Source of the DNA: Massilia soli
Lineage (GTDB): Bacteria; Pseudomonadota; Gammaproteobacteria; Burkholderiales; Burkholderiaceae_D
Assembly (NCBI RefSeq): GCF_016809835.1
Contig: NZ_JAFBIL020000001.1
Coordinates: 558,001 to 622,000 of the forward strand
DNA: 64,000 bases
Reading direction: 5' to 3'
The notes below the pieces were generated by a model, which worked only from the letters and a program-made list of their open reading frames with translations, was not told the origin of the DNA and searched no databases. This document shows positions 19,649 through 29,801 of the stretch, in pieces. How positions within the stretch are numbered: position 1 is the first letter of the stretch; every line of letters starts with the position of its first letter. A program made the translations under genes and the position numbers.

Positions 19649-20923
19649 ATGCAACTCCTCGCCGTCGGCCTGAACCACACCACCGCACCGGTCTCGCTTC
19701 GCGAGCAGCTGGCGCTGGCGCCTGACCAGCTCGGTCAGGCGGTGCAGGCTGCGCGCGGCTGGTTTGCCAAGATCGACTCGCGCGGGGCCGACGAAGCGGC
19801 CATCCTCTCGACCTGCAACCGCACCGAGATGTACGCGGCCAGCCACGTACCCGACCCGCTCGACGCCAGCGCCCATTTCCTGGCCAGCTACCACCGCCTG
19901 CCGTTTGCCGAACTGCGTCCGCACCTGTACATGCTGCCGCAGGGCCAGGCCGTGCGCCATGCGTTCCGGGTCGCGTCAGGCCTCGATTCGATGGTGCTGG
20001 GCGAGCCGCAAATCCTCGGCCAGATGAAAGACGCGGTGCGCCACGCCGATGAAGCGGGCGGCCTGGGCACCTATCTGCACCAGCTGTTCCAGCGCAGCTT
20101 CTCGGTCGCCAAGGAAGTACGCAGCACCACCGAAATCGGCGCCCACAGCGTGTCGATGGCCGCCGCCGCGGTACGCCTGTCGCAGCGCATCTTCGACAAG
20201 GTCTCCGACCAGAACGTGCTGTTCATCGGCGCCGGCGAAATGATCGAACTGTGCGCCACCCATTTCGCGGCGCAGAACCCGAAAAGCATCACCATCGCCA
20301 ATCGCACCATGCAGCGCGGCGAAGCGCTGGCGCACCGATTCAACGGCCGCGCGATCGCCCTGTCGGCGCTGCCCGAACAGCTGCCGCAGTTCGACATCGT
20401 CATCTCGTGCACCGCATCGACGCTGCCGCTGATCGGCCTCGGGCTGGTCGAACGCGCACTCAAGGCGCGCCGCCACAAGCCGATGTTCATGGTCGACCTG
20501 GCGGTGCCGCGCGATATCGAAGAAGAGGTCGGCCGCCTCGACGACGCCTTCCTGTACACCGTCGACGATCTCGGCCAGGTGGTGCAGACCGGACTCGAAA
20601 GTCGCCAGGCCGCCGTATCGCAGGCCGAAGCCATCATCGAAACGCGGGTCCAGTCGTTCATGCACTGGATGGACGACCGCGCCGTGGTCCCGGTCATCCA
20701 GGACCTGCAGGAAAACAGCGAAGCGATGCGCCTGTTCGAAGTCGAACGCGCGCGCAAGATGCTGGCGCGCGGCGACGATGTCGAGGCCGTGCTCGAAGCG
20801 CTGTCGAAAGGCCTGACCGCCAAGTTCCTGCACGGCCCGCAGCAGGCGCTTCACCGCGCCCAGGGCGACGAGCGCGCCAAGCTGGCATCGCTGCTGCCGC
20901 AGCTGTTCCGCGGCCGCCGTTAG
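19649..20923 (+). CDS. hemA: Glutamyl-tRNA reductase
   Basis: First committed step of C5-pathway haem synthesis: reduces Glu-tRNA(Glu) to glutamate-1-semialdehyde with NADPH. The 424-aa protein has the catalytic Cys56 in [23 protein letters not shown] as the substrate loop, GAGEMIEL as the NADPH-binding glycine motif and a C-terminal dimerisation helix. It is followed 86 nt later by prfA, the classical hemA-prfA arrangement. Confidence 0.96.
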   Translation: MQLLAVGLNHTTAPVSLREQLALAPDQLGQAVQAARGWFAKIDSRGADEAAILSTCNRTEMYAASHVPDPLDASAHFLASYHRLPFAELRPHLYMLPQGQAVRHAFRVASGLDSMVLGEPQILGQMKDAVRHADEAGGLGTYLHQLFQRSFSVAKEVRSTTEIGAHSVSMAAAAVRLSQRIFDKVSDQNVLFIGAGEMIELCATHFAAQNPKSITIANRTMQRGEALAHRFNGRAIALSALPEQLPQFDIVISCTASTLPLIGLGLVERALKARRHKPMFMVDLAVPRDIEEEVGRLDDAFLYTVDDLGQVVQTGLESRQAAVSQAEAIIETRVQSFMHWMDDRAVVPVIQDLQENSEAMRLFEVERARKMLARGDDVEAVLEALSKGLTAKFLHGPQQALHRAQGDERAKLASLLPQLFRGRR

Positions 20924-21009
20924 CGACCCGGCCTCTCCGCGCCGCTCGCATGCGGCGCCCGCACCGGCGCGCGATCCGCGCATCTCCCACACCTCATTAG
21001 AACAGCCCT

Positions 21010-22086
21010 ATGAAACCATCGATGCTGGCCAAGCTGGACCAACTGGCCAACCGCCTTGTGGAACTGGACGAACTCCTGATGCACCAGGAAGCCACGTCGA
21101 ACATGGACACCTACCGCAAGATGACGCGCGAGCACGCCGAAATCGGACCGCTGGTGGCGCTTTACAAGGACTTCCAGGCGGCCCAGGCCGACATCGCCGA
21201 AGCCCACGAGATGCTGCAAGACCCGGACATGAAGGACTTCGCGCAGGAAGAGATCGAAGCCGGCAAGGCGCGCGTCGCCGCGCTCGAACTGGACCTGCAG
21301 AAGATGCTGCTGCCGAAGGACGTCAACGACGAACGCAACATCTTCCTCGAGATCCGCGCCGGTACCGGCGGCGACGAATCGGCGCTGTTCGCCGGCGACT
21401 TGCTGCGCATGTACACCCGCTTCGCCGAGCGCAATCGCTGGCAGGTCGAGATGGTGTCCGAGTCGCCGTCCGACCTGGGCGGCTATCGCGAAGTCATCGT
21501 GCGCCTGGTCGGCAACGGCGCCTACTCGAAACTCAAGTTCGAATCGGGCGGCCACCGCGTGCAGCGCGTGCCTGCCACCGAAACCCAGGGCCGCATCCAC
21601 ACCTCGGCCTGCACGGTGGCGGTGATGCCCGAAGCCGACGAGGTCGAGGATGTGAATATCAATCCGGCCGACCTGCGCATCGATACCTACCGCGCCTCCG
21701 GCGCGGGCGGACAGCACATCAACAAGACCGATTCGGCGGTGCGCATCACCCACCTGCCGACCGGGATCGTGGTGGAATGCCAGGATGACCGCAGCCAGCA
21801 CAAGAACAAGGCCTCGGCGCTGAAGGTGCTGGCCGCGCGCATCAAGGACGTGCAGCTGCGCGAGCAGCAGTCGAAGGAAGCGGCCACCCGCAAGAGCCTG
21901 ATCGGGTCGGGCGACCGCAGCGAGCGTATCCGCACCTACAACTTCCCGCAGGGGCGCATGACCGACCACCGCATCAACCTGACCCTGTACAAGCTCGATT
22001 TCATCATGGACGGCGACCTGGCCGACCTGACCAACGCGCTGGCCTCCGAACACCAGGCCGAGCTGCTGGCGGCGCTGGGCGATTAA
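21010..22086 (+). CDS. prfA: Peptide chain release factor 1
   Basis: Recognises UAA and UAG stop codons and triggers peptide release. The 358-aa protein has the PAT codon-recognition motif (RVPATETQG) and the universal GGQ at residues 233-235 ([10 protein letters not shown]). Gln235 is the residue methylated by PrmC, whose gene lies 570 nt downstream after dsbB. N-terminal residues 1-100 form the alpha-helical domain that contacts RF3. Confidence 0.97.
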   Translation: MKPSMLAKLDQLANRLVELDELLMHQEATSNMDTYRKMTREHAEIGPLVALYKDFQAAQADIAEAHEMLQDPDMKDFAQEEIEAGKARVAALELDLQKMLLPKDVNDERNIFLEIRAGTGGDESALFAGDLLRMYTRFAERNRWQVEMVSESPSDLGGYREVIVRLVGNGAYSKLKFESGGHRVQRVPATETQGRIHTSACTVAVMPEADEVEDVNINPADLRIDTYRASGAGGQHINKTDSAVRITHLPTGIVVECQDDRSQHKNKASALKVLAARIKDVQLREQQSKEAATRKSLIGSGDRSERIRTYNFPQGRMTDHRINLTLYKLDFIMDGDLADLTNALASEHQAELLAALGD

Positions 22087-22126
22087 GCCAGCGATAAGTT
22101 TGCTCAGCAATAATCTGTAAAATCAC

Positions 22127-22156
22127 CGTCGTCGCTGCCGCGCAAGCGGGAACGAC
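22127..22156. repeat. Palindromic repeat, degenerate single hairpin (copy D)
   Basis: CGTCGT ... ACGACG brackets a CCGCGCAAGCGGG core. It matches one half of the two-hairpin repeat family, with an altered left arm. It lies between prfA and dsbB and could end or stabilise the prfA transcript. Confidence 0.55.
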
Positions 22157-22185
22157 GTCACTCTTATCATTCACTGGACGAGACG

Positions 22186-22656
22186 ATGCCCAACAACCGC
22201 ACCCTGCTCCTGGCCGTGGCCGCAACCTGCTTCGCACTGGTCGGCGCCGCCCTCTACCTGCAGCACGCCAAGGACATGATGCCGTGCCCGCTGTGCGTCA
22301 TCCAGCGCTACGCCTACCTGGCAGCGGGCATCTTCAGCCTGGTGGCGGCGTTCGCCAACCAGCAGAGGATCTGGACCGCGGTGGCGGCGCTCGCCGCGCT
22401 GACCGGCGCGGGCTACGTGGCGAACCACCTGTACGTGCTGGCCAACCCTGGCTTCTCGTGCGGCATCGACCCGATGGAGACGATGCTCAACAAGATCCCG
22501 ACGGCTGAATACATGCCATGGCTGTTCCGCGCCGAGGGCCTGTGCGGCGACGCCACCGACACCCTGTTCGGCCTGTCGATCCCGCAGTGGTCGGCGCTCG
22601 GATTTGCCGTCGTCACCATCGCCCTGCTGTTCGCGCTGCTGCGCCGCAGCCGCTGA
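22186..22656 (+). CDS. dsbB: Disulfide bond formation protein B
   Basis: Inner-membrane quinone reductase that reoxidises periplasmic DsbA. The 156-aa protein has four transmembrane segments and the two periplasmic cysteine pairs: CPLC near the first loop (MPCPLCVIQRYAYL) and FSCGID with GLCGD in the second. An Arg after the first pair (QRY) matches the quinone-binding arginine. Its TGA shares one base with the prmC ATG (TGATG), so the two are translationally coupled. Confidence 0.93.
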   Translation: MPNNRTLLLAVAATCFALVGAALYLQHAKDMMPCPLCVIQRYAYLAAGIFSLVAAFANQQRIWTAVAALAALTGAGYVANHLYVLANPGFSCGIDPMETMLNKIPTAEYMPWLFRAEGLCGDATDTLFGLSIPQWSALGFAVVTIALLFALLRRSR

Positions 22657-23480
22657 TGGAGTTCCAGGCCGGGGCCACGGTCGCGGCGCTGCAGTCGGGG
22701 CTGCCGCTTGAACCGCTGGAGAACCGTATCCTGCTGTGCCACGCGCTCGGCCTGACGCGGGTCGGCCTGATAACCCAGTCCGAACGCGCGATCACGCAAG
22801 CGGAAGCGGACGCCCTTGGCGCGCTGGTGGCGCGGCGCCTGCACGGCGAGCCGATCGCCTACATCGTCGGGCGCCGCGAGTTCTTCGGACTCGACTTCCT
22901 GGTGACCGGCGCCGTGCTGATTCCCCGCCCCGATACCGAACTGCTGGTCGAACTGGCGCTCGAACGCCTGGCGCCGCAGGGCCGGGTGCTCGACATGGGC
23001 ACCGGCAGCGGCGCCATCGCTGTCGCGCTGGCGCACACGCGCCGCGATGCCCAGGTCACCGCCCTCGATGTCAGTCCCGCCGCCCTCGATGTCGCGCGCC
23101 AGAATGCCGTCACCCACGGCGCGCGGGTGCGGCTGGTGCAGAGCGACTGGTTTGGCGCGATCGAGGGTGAGCGCTTCGACATGGTGGTATCGAATCCGCC
23201 GTATATCGCCAGCGGCGACGACCACCTGTCGCAGGGCGATTTGCGCTTCGAGCCCGCCGGCGCGCTGACCGACCACGCCGACGGCCTGTCGGCGCTGCGC
23301 ACCATCGTCAAGGGCGCGCCGGCCCACCTTGAAGCCGGCGGCTGGCTGCTGATGGAACACGGCTACGACCAGGCGCAGCAGGTGCGCGACCTGCTTACGG
23401 CGCACGGCTATGACGAGGTGGCGAGCTGGCGCGACCTGGCCGGCATCGAACGCGTCACGGGCGGCCGACGGGCAGCTTGA
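22656..23480 (+). CDS. prmC: Release factor glutamine methyltransferase
   Basis: Methylates the GGQ glutamine of release factors RF1 and RF2 with S-adenosylmethionine. From ATG 22656 the protein is 274 aa. Seen: an N-terminal helical substrate domain (1-75), the SAM loop VLDMGTGSGAIAVALA, ALDVSPAAL and the catalytic NPPY motif (VVSNPPYIA). The ATG overlaps the dsbB stop. It acts on PrfA, encoded just upstream. Confidence 0.95.
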   Translation: MEFQAGATVAALQSGLPLEPLENRILLCHALGLTRVGLITQSERAITQAEADALGALVARRLHGEPIAYIVGRREFFGLDFLVTGAVLIPRPDTELLVELALERLAPQGRVLDMGTGSGAIAVALAHTRRDAQVTALDVSPAALDVARQNAVTHGARVRLVQSDWFGAIEGERFDMVVSNPPYIASGDDHLSQGDLRFEPAGALTDHADGLSALRTIVKGAPAHLEAGGWLLMEHGYDQAQQVRDLLTAHGYDEVASWRDLAGIERVTGGRRAA

Positions 23481-23629
23481 CGCCATGGCTACCGGCAGGA
23501 CGGACCAGCGCGAAGCGCGCCTGCGCCGAAGTGGCCAGAACAGCGATCGCGCAATTCAGGTAGCGGCTAGGCGCGCTCCCCGCGATGAGCGCCTTTGCTA
23601 AAATGGCTACCCACCCAAGGGAGCCTTGC

Positions 23630-25414
23630 ATGCGCAAACTGATGGCCATCTGTGTTTTGTCCTTGTTGCCGCTGGTGGCCGGGGCGGTCGACACGGCTGA
23701 ACAGCAGGTGCGTACGCTGCTGAGCGCCGACTGGCAATGGCGCCTGCAGACCCGTCCCGAATACGCCACCGCGATCGGCGAGCACCGTTTCAACCATACC
23801 TTGTCCGATACTTCGCTGGCCGCCAGCCGCGCCGCCCTGCTGCATCACCGCAGCGTGCTGCTGCAGGCGCGCGCCATCGCCGCCGAGCGCCTGCCGGCCC
23901 AGGACCGGCTGTCGCTCGAACTGTTCATCCACGAGCAGGAGGAAACCCTCAGGCTGCTGGCCCTGTACCCCTGGCAGCTGCTGCCGATCTCGAACCAGGA
24001 CGGCCTGCATATCCGCTTTGGCCAGATGGTTGCGCAGATGCCGTTCGCCTCGGAAAACGACTACCGCAATTACCTCGCGCGCCTCGACGCCGTCCCGGCC
24101 CATGTCGACGGCCTGGTCGAACAGATGCGCGAGGCGGTGGTCACCGGCTGGGTGGCGCCGAAGACCACGGTGGCGGCGGTGCCGGCGATGCTGCGGGCGA
24201 TGCGCGAATCGATCGAGAGCGGCGCACTGGCAGCGCCTTTCAACAGCATCCCCGCCACCATCACGCCTGCGGCCCGCGAAGAGTTCGCGCAGGCCGGGCC
24301 GGCCGCACTGCGCACGAAAGTCGCGCCGGCGCTGCAAACCCTGGAAGATTTCATCCGCAACGAGTACCTGCCGGCCGCGCGCGACTCGATCGCCGCTTCC
24401 GCGCTGCCCGACGACGCCTACTACACGCTGCTGGCGGCGCAGCACACCGGCGGCACCCAGACACCGGCCGAGATTCACGCGCTGGGCCTGCGCGAGGTCG
24501 AGCGCATCCGCGCCCTGATACGGGCAGTAATTCCGCGCACCGGGTTCAAAGGCTCGTTCGCCCAGTTCTCTTCCTTCGTCAACAGCGACAGGCGCATGTT
24601 CTACACACGGCCGGACAAGCTGCTGGCGCGCTACCGCCGCGTGGTCAGCCGCGCCAATGCGCAGCTTCCGCGCCTGTTCCTGACCCTGCCTTCCGAAGAC
24701 CTGGTGATCAAGCCGGCGGCGCGCGAGAACGGCGAATCCGTCGGCGCCGCCTATTACGAAGAAGGCAGCGCCAGGCGGCCGGCCGGGCTGGTGGTGAACA
24801 CGGCGCGCCTGGATGCCCGTCCGATCTGGGAGGTGGACGCGCTGGCGCTGCACGAAGGCGTCCCGGGCCATCATCTGCAGGTCGCGCGCGCGCACCAGCT
24901 GGCGGGCCTGCCGGCGTTTCGCCGCCACGCCTGGTATCCGGCTTTCGGCGAGGGCTGGGCGCTGTACGCCGAGTCGCTCGGTTACGAGATGGGCTTCTAC
25001 AAGGATGCGTTTTCGGCCTTCGGACAGCTTAACTCCGAGCTGCTGCGCGCCGCGCGCATGGTGGCCGACACCGGTATCCACGCCATGGGATGGACGCGCC
25101 AGCAAGCCATCGACTACCTGAACGCCAACACCGCCAACGCGCTTGCCGATAATGAAATCGAGGTTGACCGCTATATCGCGCAGCCGGCCAGGGCGCTGTC
25201 GTACAAGGCCGGACAGTTGCGCATCCAGGCGCTGCGTTCGCGCGCGCAGATGGTGCTGGGCGAGCGTTTCGACGTGCGCGCGTTCCACGAAGCGGTGCTC
25301 GCTAACGGACCGTTGCCGCTGCCGATCCTCGAACGCCAGGTCGGCCGCTGGATTGATGAAACGCTGGAGGCGGCGCCGCTCCCGGCGCCGCCGCGGGCGG
25401 TCAATGGGAGCTGA
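23630..25414 (+). CDS. DUF885 family putative zinc peptidase, secreted
   Basis: A 594-aa protein counted from ATG 23630, which has AAGGGA upstream and gives a clean signal peptide (MRKLMAICVLSLLPLVAGA). Residues 20-590 are a single DUF885 domain; the motif HEGVPGHHLQ starts at His408, with Glu409, His414 and His415 as probable zinc ligands and base. Structurally studied relatives are gluzincin-like peptidases, so a periplasmic or lipid-anchored peptidase is likely; substrate unknown. It stands alone between prmC and gshA. Confidence 0.85.
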   Translation: MRKLMAICVLSLLPLVAGAVDTAEQQVRTLLSADWQWRLQTRPEYATAIGEHRFNHTLSDTSLAASRAALLHHRSVLLQARAIAAERLPAQDRLSLELFIHEQEETLRLLALYPWQLLPISNQDGLHIRFGQMVAQMPFASENDYRNYLARLDAVPAHVDGLVEQMREAVVTGWVAPKTTVAAVPAMLRAMRESIESGALAAPFNSIPATITPAAREEFAQAGPAALRTKVAPALQTLEDFIRNEYLPAARDSIAASALPDDAYYTLLAAQHTGGTQTPAEIHALGLREVERIRALIRAVIPRTGFKGSFAQFSSFVNSDRRMFYTRPDKLLARYRRVVSRANAQLPRLFLTLPSEDLVIKPAARENGESVGAAYYEEGSARRPAGLVVNTARLDARPIWEVDALALHEGVPGHHLQVARAHQLAGLPAFRRHAWYPAFGEGWALYAESLGYEMGFYKDAFSAFGQLNSELLRAARMVADTGIHAMGWTRQQAIDYLNANTANALADNEIEVDRYIAQPARALSYKAGQLRIQALRSRAQMVLGERFDVRAFHEAVLANGPLPLPILERQVGRWIDETLEAAPLPAPPRAVNGS

Positions 25415-25518
25415 AAACAAGCTGCGACAGCAAAATGGGAAGGCGGCAAACGCAGTCTCCGGTTTTCGGTTAATCTCTGCACAACTTACAACTTAGCAGT
25501 AGAAGAAAGGGATCCCAC

Positions 25519-27111
25519 GTGTCCAATCAACTAAGCCGCCGCCTGGCACTCCTCGACGACGACGAGCACCGTTCCCTGCTCGGCCAGGGCCTGCGCGGCA
25601 TCGAACGCGAAACGCTGCGCGTCGACCCGCGCGGCAACCTCGCGGCGACGATGCACCCGGTGGCGCTGGGATCGGCCCTGACCCACCCGCAGATCACCAC
25701 CGACTACGCCGAAGCGCTGCTGGAGTTCATCACCCCGGCCGAACACGATATCGCCACCACCTTGCACCAGCTCGACGCGATCCACCGCTTCGCTTACCAG
25801 CACATGGGCGACGAGATGCTGTGGAGCGAATCGATGCCGTGCGAGCTGCCGGCTGAAGAAGACATCCAGATCGCCTACTACGGCACCTCGAACATCGGCA
25901 TGCTCAAGCACGTCTACCGGCGCGGCCTGGCGCTGCGCTACGGCAAGGCGATGCAGTGCATCGCCGGCATCCACTACAACTACTCGCTGCCTGAAAAATT
26001 CTGGCAGCTGCTGTTGTCCAGCGAAGGCGTCCCTGAAGAACGCCGCCGCCCGCTGCGCGACTTCCAGTCGGAAGGCTACATCGCCACGATCCGCAACTTC
26101 CGCCGCTACAGCTGGCTGCTGATGTACCTGTTCGGCGCGTCGCCGGCGCTGTCGAAGGGCTTCCTGCGCGGCCGCCCGAACGATCTCGAGACGCTGTCCG
26201 GCGATACCCTGTACCTGCCCTACGCGACCAGCCTGCGCATGAGCGACCTGGGTTACCAGAACGCCGCGCAATCGGGACTGACGCCGCACGAGAATTCGCT
26301 GGAAAGCTATGTCACCACCCTGATGGACGCGGTCAACCGCCCGTATCCGGCCTACCAGGAGCTGGGCACCAAGAGGGACGGCGAATGGATCCAGCTGTCG
26401 ACCAACGTGCTGCAGATCGAGAACGAATACTATTCGACGATCCGTCCGAAGCGCGTGATCCGCACCGGCGAGCGTCCGGTGCAGGCGCTGTGCCGGCGCG
26501 GCGTCCAGTACATCGAAGTGCGCTGCCTCGATGTCGACCCGTTCGAACCGGTCGGCATCAGCGTCGAAACCGGCCGCTTCCTCGACGCCTTCCTGCTGTT
26601 CTGCGCGATGGACGACAGCCCGGTGATCGACAGCGTCGAAAGCCAGGTCCATGCGCGCAACTTCGCGCGCACCGTCAAGGAGGGCCGCAAGCCGGGCCTG
26701 ACCCTGACCCGCGGCGGCGACGAGATCGCGCTGCAGGACTGGGCGCGCGAACTGATCGAGCGTATCCGCCCGGTGGCGAAACTGCTCGACGAGCAGCACA
26801 ACGAGGCCGGCGTGCATGCGGCATCGCTGGCGGTGCAGGAAGCGAAGATCGCCAACCCTGACCTCACGCCATCGGCACGGGTGCTGCAAGAAGTGCGCGC
26901 GCTGGGTTCCAGCGCCGCCTTCGGCCTGCGCCAGAGCGAGCTGCACGCCGCCTATTTCCGCGAAAGCCCGCTCATGCCGGCCGAGGAAGCGATGTTCGCC
27001 GAGATGGCCGCGGCCTCGCTGGCCGAGCAGGCCCGCATCGAGCGTGAAGAGACCGGCAGCTTCGACGACTTCGTCGCCGCCTACAACAGCAGCACCCTGT
27101 GCGGCGAATAA
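25519..27111 (+). CDS. gshA: Glutamate-cysteine ligase
   Basis: First step of glutathione synthesis: ATP-dependent joining of glutamate and cysteine. The 530-aa protein is the gammaproteobacterial/betaproteobacterial type 1 enzyme, with [10 protein letters not shown] near residues 28-37, [13 protein letters not shown], and [17 protein letters not shown] in the core. Length is typical (518-540). The start is GTG at 25519, after AGAAGAAAGG. gshB is not nearby. Confidence 0.95.
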   Translation: MSNQLSRRLALLDDDEHRSLLGQGLRGIERETLRVDPRGNLAATMHPVALGSALTHPQITTDYAEALLEFITPAEHDIATTLHQLDAIHRFAYQHMGDEMLWSESMPCELPAEEDIQIAYYGTSNIGMLKHVYRRGLALRYGKAMQCIAGIHYNYSLPEKFWQLLLSSEGVPEERRRPLRDFQSEGYIATIRNFRRYSWLLMYLFGASPALSKGFLRGRPNDLETLSGDTLYLPYATSLRMSDLGYQNAAQSGLTPHENSLESYVTTLMDAVNRPYPAYQELGTKRDGEWIQLSTNVLQIENEYYSTIRPKRVIRTGERPVQALCRRGVQYIEVRCLDVDPFEPVGISVETGRFLDAFLLFCAMDDSPVIDSVESQVHARNFARTVKEGRKPGLTLTRGGDEIALQDWARELIERIRPVAKLLDEQHNEAGVHAASLAVQEAKIANPDLTPSARVLQEVRALGSSAAFGLRQSELHAAYFRESPLMPAEEAMFAEMAAASLAEQARIEREETGSFDDFVAAYNSSTLCGE

Positions 27112-27124
27112 GCGAAAGTCCTGC

Positions 27125-28168
27125 GTGCTCGCCTTCTATAACGAACACCACGGCCAGCATCGCGGCCGCGTCGAGATTTACCGCGGCGAGATGGTGCCCT
27201 GCTTTGAGAAGCCGGAACGTGCCGACCTGGTGGTAGCCGAGTTCGCGCGGCGCGGCCTGGGCCAGATCGTCACGCCGCGCGGCGTGTCGCTGGCGTCGCT
27301 GGAGCGCATCCACACGCCGCGCTACCTGCACTTCCTGCGCAACGCCTGGAACGACTGGCTCGCGCTCGATCCGGCCAATGCCGGCAAGGACGCTTTCCCA
27401 TCCGTGTGGCCGGTGCGCAGCCTGCGCGACGACATCGAACCGGACAACTTCAGCGCCCGCATGGGCTTGTACTCGATGGACAGCGGCACGCCGCTCACCG
27501 CCGGCACCTGGATCGCCGCCAAGACGGGCGCCGACTGCGCCGTCAACGCGGCCCATGCGCTGCGCCTTGGCGAAAAAGGCACCTTCGCGTTAACCCGACC
27601 GCCCGGCCACCACGCCGGCGCCGACTTCTTCGGCGGCTACTGCTTCCTGAACAACGCCGCGCTGGCGGCCCAGCACCTGCTTGACGACGGCGCCAGGAAA
27701 GTCGCCATCCTCGACATCGACTACCATCACGGCAACGGCACGCAGAGCATTTTCTATCGCCGCGACGACGTGCTGTTCGTGTCGATCCACGGCGACCCGC
27801 GCACCGAATTTCCGTTCTACCTTGGCCATGCCGACGAAACCGGCGACGGCGCGGGCCTCGGCTACAACATGAACCTGCCGCTGGCGCGCGGCGCCACGCC
27901 GGCGCAATGGTTCGCCGCGCTGGAAACGGCCTGCATCCGCATCGCCAGCTACGCGCCCGACGCGCTGGTGGTGTCGCTGGGCGTCGATACCTGGGCCGGC
28001 GACCCGATCTCGAGCTTCACCCTGCAAAGCGCCGATTTCCTGCGCATCGGCGAACGCATCGGCTACCTTGGCCTGCCGGCCGCGTTCGTGTTTGAAGGCG
28101 GCTACGCGGTCGATGAAATCGGCGTCAATGTCGTCAACGTGCTCGAAGGTTTCGAGACCGCCGCTTAA
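27125..28168 (+). CDS. Histone deacetylase superfamily / acetylpolyamine amidohydrolase-like
   Basis: A 347-aa zinc hydrolase from GTG 27125, 13 nt after gshA. Seen: RPPGHHAG with the tandem catalytic histidines, GGYCFLNNAALA, ILDIDYHHGNGTQ with the zinc Asp and His, and FEGGYAVDEIG near the end. The opening LAFYNEHHGQH is typical of bacterial acetylpolyamine amidohydrolases, which deacetylate small amines rather than histones. Substrate not provable from sequence. An upstream frame extension overlaps gshA and is not needed. Confidence 0.85.
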   Translation: MLAFYNEHHGQHRGRVEIYRGEMVPCFEKPERADLVVAEFARRGLGQIVTPRGVSLASLERIHTPRYLHFLRNAWNDWLALDPANAGKDAFPSVWPVRSLRDDIEPDNFSARMGLYSMDSGTPLTAGTWIAAKTGADCAVNAAHALRLGEKGTFALTRPPGHHAGADFFGGYCFLNNAALAAQHLLDDGARKVAILDIDYHHGNGTQSIFYRRDDVLFVSIHGDPRTEFPFYLGHADETGDGAGLGYNMNLPLARGATPAQWFAALETACIRIASYAPDALVVSLGVDTWAGDPISSFTLQSADFLRIGERIGYLGLPAAFVFEGGYAVDEIGVNVVNVLEGFETAA

Positions 28169-28189
28169 AGTTTTCAAAGGATTTTCCGC

Positions 28190-28642
28190 ATGACCGAATG
28201 GCAGTGGAGCAGCTTCGCTGATCTCCCCAACACCGACCTGTACGAATTGCTGGCCCAGCGCCAGAACGTGTTCGTGCTTGAGCAACAATGCCTGTACCCG
28301 GACCTGGACGGCTACGACCAGGATGCCTGGCACTTGCTGGGCTGGAAAATCATCGACGGCAAGCGCCAGCTGGCCGCCAGCCTGCGCGTGATCGCGCCCG
28401 GCGTGAAATACACCGAAATGTCGATCGGGCGCGTGTTGTCGACCAGCGTTGCCCGCGGAACCGGGGTCGGCCGCGAGCTGCTGGTGGAAGGCATCGCGCG
28501 CGCCGAGCAGCTGTATCCGGGCCACCGCCTGCGCATTGGCGCCCAGCAGTACCTGGAAGCGTTCTACGCCAGCTTTGGCTTCAGGACCGTGTCAGCGCCT
28601 TACGACGAAGACGGCATCATGCACGTCGAGATGCTGCGCTAG
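28190..28642 (+). CDS. GNAT acetyltransferase, ElaA type
   Basis: A 150-aa protein. ElaA-type N-terminus: YELLAQRQNVFVLEQQCLYP. The acetyl-CoA loop is RGTGVGRELLVEGI, followed by QQYLEAFYASFGF. It is 21 nt behind the deacetylase gene, an acetylation/deacetylation pair in one operon with gshA. Substrate unknown. Its last 26 bp overlap the 3' end of the convergent PEP-CTERM gene. Confidence 0.87.
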   Translation: MTEWQWSSFADLPNTDLYELLAQRQNVFVLEQQCLYPDLDGYDQDAWHLLGWKIIDGKRQLAASLRVIAPGVKYTEMSIGRVLSTSVARGTGVGRELLVEGIARAEQLYPGHRLRIGAQQYLEAFYASFGFRTVSAPYDEDGIMHVEMLR

Positions 28643-29687
28643 AGCGGCGCAGCGCCAGCAGGCCGAGGCCGCCCAGCACCAGCAGCATCGAGGCCGGCTC
28701 CGGCACCTGCGGCACCACGTCCAGCAGCACCGCCTGGCAATTGTCGCCCAGGCAGCCAAACGCGGCGATCTGGCCCAGGTCGTTGATGCCGCGCGCCTCG
28801 TACAGCACCCAGCCCGAGGCCGGATCGATCAGCGAGTTCAGGTCGGTCATGGCGCCGCCGCTGTACAGGAAGGCGCGGGTGTCGAAGTCGCCTTCCAGGC
28901 CGGAGCTGCCCACCACCTGCCCCAGCGCATTGATGCCATAGCCGAAACTGCGCCCGCCGCCAAGCGTGCCGAGGTCGATCATCATGCCGTCGACGTACAG
29001 GAACGCGTGCTCGACGCTGCCCTCGGTGTACGCATAGCCGGTCACCTGGCCAGACTCGTTGATGGCGGCGGCGCTGCTCTGGCGTCCGCCAAGCGTTCCC
29101 AGGCTGCGCATCGTCCCGTTTTCGAAGATGAACGCGTTGACGGTGGAGACAGGCTCGTTATCGATCGACGATTCTCCCACCACCTGCCCGGCATTGTTGA
29201 TGCCGGCGGCCAGCGCGAAATCGCCGCCCAGCGTGCCGATGTCGCGCATCTCGCCGCCGGAATAGAGAAATCCGCGAAACTCGCCGGCAGCATTGTTGGC
29301 CTGCCCGACCATGTGCCCGCTGGCATTGACGCCAAGGCCGAAGCTGCTGGCGCCGCCGAGCGTGCCGGGGAACCCCGTGCCGGAGCCGTTGCGCAGGAAT
29401 GCGCGGCTGGACTCGCCGGAAAAGGTATACCCCGCCACCAGGCCATTGCTGCTGACGGCGCGCGCGCTGCTGGCGCCGGCCACGCCTAGGTCGGTGAGCA
29501 CGCCGCCGGTCCAGCTGAAGGCGCTGCCGGCGCCAAACTCGCCGACCACCTGGCCGGCGTTATTGATCGCGTGCGCGTAGGTCGACGCCGGCAAGGCCGT
29601 GATGGAATACAAGGGAGCGGCCCGGGCCGCTGGAGCCGACAACACGAGCGCCGCGAGCAGGGCTGTAATGTTTGCTTTGAGGAACAT
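28617..29687 (-). CDS. HAF-repeat PEP-CTERM sorting-signal protein
   Basis: A 356-aa exported protein from ATG 29687. It has a signal peptide (MFLKANITALLAALVLS, then APAARA), about seven HAF-type repeats with the pattern GIN-x-x-GQVVG ... AFLYSGGxMxDLGTLGG, and a C-terminal VPEPAS + hydrophobic helix + RR tail, the PEP-CTERM signal read by exosortase. Such proteins are delivered to the cell surface or the extracellular matrix with exopolysaccharide. Repeats suggest a beta-propeller-like fold. The exosortase is outside the window. The stop lies inside the ElaA gene. Confidence 0.9.
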   Translation of the reverse strand: MFLKANITALLAALVLSAPAARAAPLYSITALPASTYAHAINNAGQVVGEFGAGSAFSWTGGVLTDLGVAGASSARAVSSNGLVAGYTFSGESSRAFLRNGSGTGFPGTLGGASSFGLGVNASGHMVGQANNAAGEFRGFLYSGGEMRDIGTLGGDFALAAGINNAGQVVGESSIDNEPVSTVNAFIFENGTMRSLGTLGGRQSSAAAINESGQVTGYAYTEGSVEHAFLYVDGMMIDLGTLGGGRSFGYGINALGQVVGSSGLEGDFDTRAFLYSGGAMTDLNSLIDPASGWVLYEARGINDLGQIAAFGCLGDNCQAVLLDVVPQVPEPASMLLVLGGLGLLALRRSSAASRRA

Positions 29688-29724
29688 AGGGATTCCTTTC
29701 GATTGGAATCCCAAGCATGCTGGC

Positions 29725-29747
29725 GCGCAGACCGCGATGGTCTGCGC
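29725..29747. terminator. 9-bp perfect hairpin between kup and the PEP-CTERM gene
   Basis: GCGCAGACC, a 5-nt loop and GGTCTGCGC. It lies past the kup stop on the minus strand. There is no T run, so termination by this stem alone is uncertain; it may separate kup from the downstream gene. Confidence 0.45.
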
Positions 29748-29801
29748 CAGATCAGACGCGCGCTATGGATATTGTAAAATCGTCAAGCAAACGCGACATT
29801 G

